Shown piece by piece: positions 62,557-64,000 of a stretch of DNA of 64,000 nucleotides (its first letter is position 1; the number at the start of each line of letters is the position of its first letter). Position numbers and translations under genes: made by a program. Source of the DNA: Fluviicola sp. Lineage in GTDB: Bacteria > Bacteroidota > Bacteroidia > Flavobacteriales_D > Crocinitomicaceae. The notes beneath the pieces are model-generated. The model was not told where the DNA came from. It saw only the letters and a program-made list of their open reading frames with translations, and did no database searches. The stretch lies in contig JARWZO010000004.1 of the NCBI GenBank assembly GCA_029866325.1, positions 1 through 64,000 on the forward strand. The letters are read 5' to 3'.

Positions 62557-63344
62557 GTAATAGAGAAGAGTTGGCCAACTACATGGAAAATTCCATGGAA
62601 GAAGCAGCCTTAAATTATAAGAATGATTTGCGCATCCTGCCTGATGTAAAAGTGATGAAGCTGGGTGGACAAAGTGTGATGGATCGCGGGCGCAAAGCAG
62701 TGTTTCCAATTTTGGACGAGATAGTTGAGAACAGTAAAAAACACGGAATTATCATCACAACCGGTGGTGGTACGCGTGCTCGACATACTTATCAGGTTGC
62801 CATTGACTTAGGAATGCCTGTTGGTGTTTTGGCCGAAATGGGCGGATCGATTACTGTGCAGAATGCGCGTATGTTACAAATGGTAATGGCCAAGCACGGT
62901 GGGATTTTTCTCGATCACTTGGAGTTTGAAAAAATACCCTTGTTTTTGAAGCTAGGTTGCATTCCAATCATGCCGGGTATGCCTCCATACAGCTTTTGGG
63001 AAGACATTCCGGATCATGGTTCCATTCCATTAAATAGAACCGATGTTGGTGCATTTTTTACTGCTGAAGCATTAGGTGCCGATACTGTTTATTACATTAA
63101 AGATGAAAAAGGACTTTACACGGATGATCCCAAAAAGAACCCGGATGCAACCTTTATTCCACGCATTCATGTAGATGAATTGATCGCCAAAGATTTGGGC
63201 GATTTGATTGTTGAACGTGTGGTACTCGATTATTTGAAACGTTCAAAATTTGTGGAACGATTAGTGATAATAAACGGAATGGAAAGCGGAGCCTTAACAA
63301 AAGCATTGAACGGTGAGGAAACCGGAACTGTGATTTACCGTTAA
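62553..63344 (+). CDS. Amino acid kinase-fold protein, molybdenum storage protein MosB-like
   Basis: A 263-residue paralogue of the preceding protein and closer to Azotobacter MosB: RILPDVKVMKLGGQSVMDRGRKAVFPILDEIVE, GGGTRARHTYQVAIDLGMPVGVLAEMG, MPGMPPYSFWE, RTDVGAFFTAEALGAD, IKDEKGLYTDDPKKNPDATFIPRIHVDE and NGMESGALTKALNGEETGTVI all match in order. In Azotobacter MosA and MosB form a hexamer (alpha3 beta3) that holds polyoxomolybdate or tungstate in an ATP-dependent way. A heteromer with the MosA-like protein is likely given their adjacency and overlapping genes. The ligand here is not proven. Confidence 0.75.
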   Translation: MSNREELANYMENSMEEAALNYKNDLRILPDVKVMKLGGQSVMDRGRKAVFPILDEIVENSKKHGIIITTGGGTRARHTYQVAIDLGMPVGVLAEMGGSITVQNARMLQMVMAKHGGIFLDHLEFEKIPLFLKLGCIPIMPGMPPYSFWEDIPDHGSIPLNRTDVGAFFTAEALGADTVYYIKDEKGLYTDDPKKNPDATFIPRIHVDELIAKDLGDLIVERVVLDYLKRSKFVERLVIINGMESGALTKALNGEETGTVIYR

Positions 63345-63388
63345 GAAACCTCATTCTTTTATATAGTTGTAAACGAACAAGATACATT

Positions 63389-63949
63389 ATGAAAAAACTA
63401 CTTTTACTAGTAATTATTCTTTCAAGCTTTGGTGCAAAAGCTCAAGATTCTACAGTTGTTTATCAGCATGAAAACGTCTATTTTCTCACAACCGTTCCAG
63501 GTTTAGGCGAAAAAAAAGTAGAACGTTTGGCTGTAATGCTTTCAACGTATTTAAGTGCAATAGAAGACAATAAATACGATACGTGGTATGCAAGTTTGTC
63601 TGATAGTACAATTGCTCGCATTAATCCGGCTTTAAATGCGAAGAAATTTCAGACCAAGTTTAATCGCTTTAGAGAATACGGTATTGATTGTGATTCGATT
63701 CGTGTCTTGTCGGTTAAAAAATTACCGAAAGCGTTAGATAATGAAGTCGGAACGCAATACGAGTTGATCATTGACTTTGGGAAGGATTTGACTATTACCA
63801 ACCGAGTTAGTCACGATAGTGTGAAGGCAAGTAAAGATCGAACCAATCCGCGGTTGTTTGGAGTAGATGTGATCGTTTCAGAGAAGGATTTCAAAATTTG
63901 CCTGCATCAATACGAGGTTGAGAAAGAAAACAAGAACAAAAATGACTGA
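63389..63949 (+). CDS. Hypothetical secreted protein
   Basis: A 186-residue exported protein with a signal peptide (about 1-19, ending AKAQ). The mature part looks alpha/beta, with a helix pair (KVERLAVMLSTYLSAIEDNKYDTWYASLS) followed by strands (TQYELIIDFGKDLTITNRV); it might be an NTF2-like fold, but this is a guess. It follows the MosB-like gene by 44 bases and may be the last gene of that operon, ending at the terminator at 63973. Confidence 0.6.
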   Translation: MKKLLLLVIILSSFGAKAQDSTVVYQHENVYFLTTVPGLGEKKVERLAVMLSTYLSAIEDNKYDTWYASLSDSTIARINPALNAKKFQTKFNRFREYGIDCDSIRVLSVKKLPKALDNEVGTQYELIIDFGKDLTITNRVSHDSVKASKDRTNPRLFGVDVIVSEKDFKICLHQYEVEKENKNKND

Positions 63950-63972
63950 TAATCAGTTTTAAAGCATAAAAG

Positions 63973-64000
63973 AAAAGCATTCGAAAGGATGCTTTTTTTT
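63973..64000 (+). terminator. Terminator at the end of the MosAB-like operon
   Basis: A 10-bp stem (AAAAGCATTC with GGATGCTTTT, one G-U), a GAAA tetraloop and a T tract that runs to the window end. Confidence 0.88.

Overview
The window is a gene-dense, moderately AT-rich chromosomal segment from a member of the Bacteroidota, most probably Flavobacteriales (a Crocinitomicaceae/Fluviicola-like organism is my best guess; no marker in the window proves the genus). The lineage evidence is: recurrent TAnnTTTG (-7) promoter elements, type IX secretion (T9SS) C-terminal sorting domains, TonB-dependent receptors, a FecI/FecR pair, DUF3857 and head-GIN (DUF2807) proteins, a monofunctional MnmD, and few Shine-Dalgarno sequences.

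Layout. 1-530: the 3' end of an rRNA operon (5S rRNA and terminator) followed by at least three decayed 5S/terminator relics. 728-4126: a T9SS-secreted GH18 enzyme and ndk. 4245-8359: an MntR/DtxR regulator with a palindromic operator and a TroABCD-type Mn/Zn ABC importer, all overlapping. 8408-8538: a promoter and terminator with no ORF between them (candidate small RNA). 8704-21576: an outer-membrane protein, a Nudix hydrolase, gyrB, glutathione peroxidase, OmpA-like and TPR lipoproteins, folK, sppA and murB. 21904-24889: small secreted proteins and a T9SS cargo. 25087-32707: a DEAD-box helicase, a PaiB-like gene leading a BtuFCD/FecBCD-type importer, an ORF6N protein, a YifB/ComM ATPase and tpx. 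32780-34131: tandem paralogues. 34296-41282: an ECF sigma/FecR pair with an unusual STN-domain repeat protein, a REP-like palindrome cluster, a GIN-domain lipoprotein and a TonB receptor. 41658-45684: a lipoprotein, a hydrolase, mnmD and an MFS transporter. 45786-53531: an operon of a TPR/MORN protein and two DUF3857 proteins, one with an intact and one with a lost transglutaminase triad, plus a lipoprotein. 53857-60018: two outer-membrane receptors flanking AraC and MarR regulators. 60572-63949: an overlapping operon of a membrane protein that looks like a fused ECF-transporter T and S component, then two amino-acid-kinase proteins resembling the molybdenum storage protein subunits MosA and MosB.

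The most unusual points are the T-S fusion/MosAB-like operon; the FecI/FecR-linked STN protein in which a beta-solenoid-like repeat takes the place of a TonB plug; a long conserved hairpin present twice (25000-25062 and 32074-32135); a recurring TAnnTTTG-N4-start-codon arrangement that predicts leaderless mRNAs for five genes; and the decayed 5S array. Family assignments rest on motifs I could read and on memory of the families; no database search was run.
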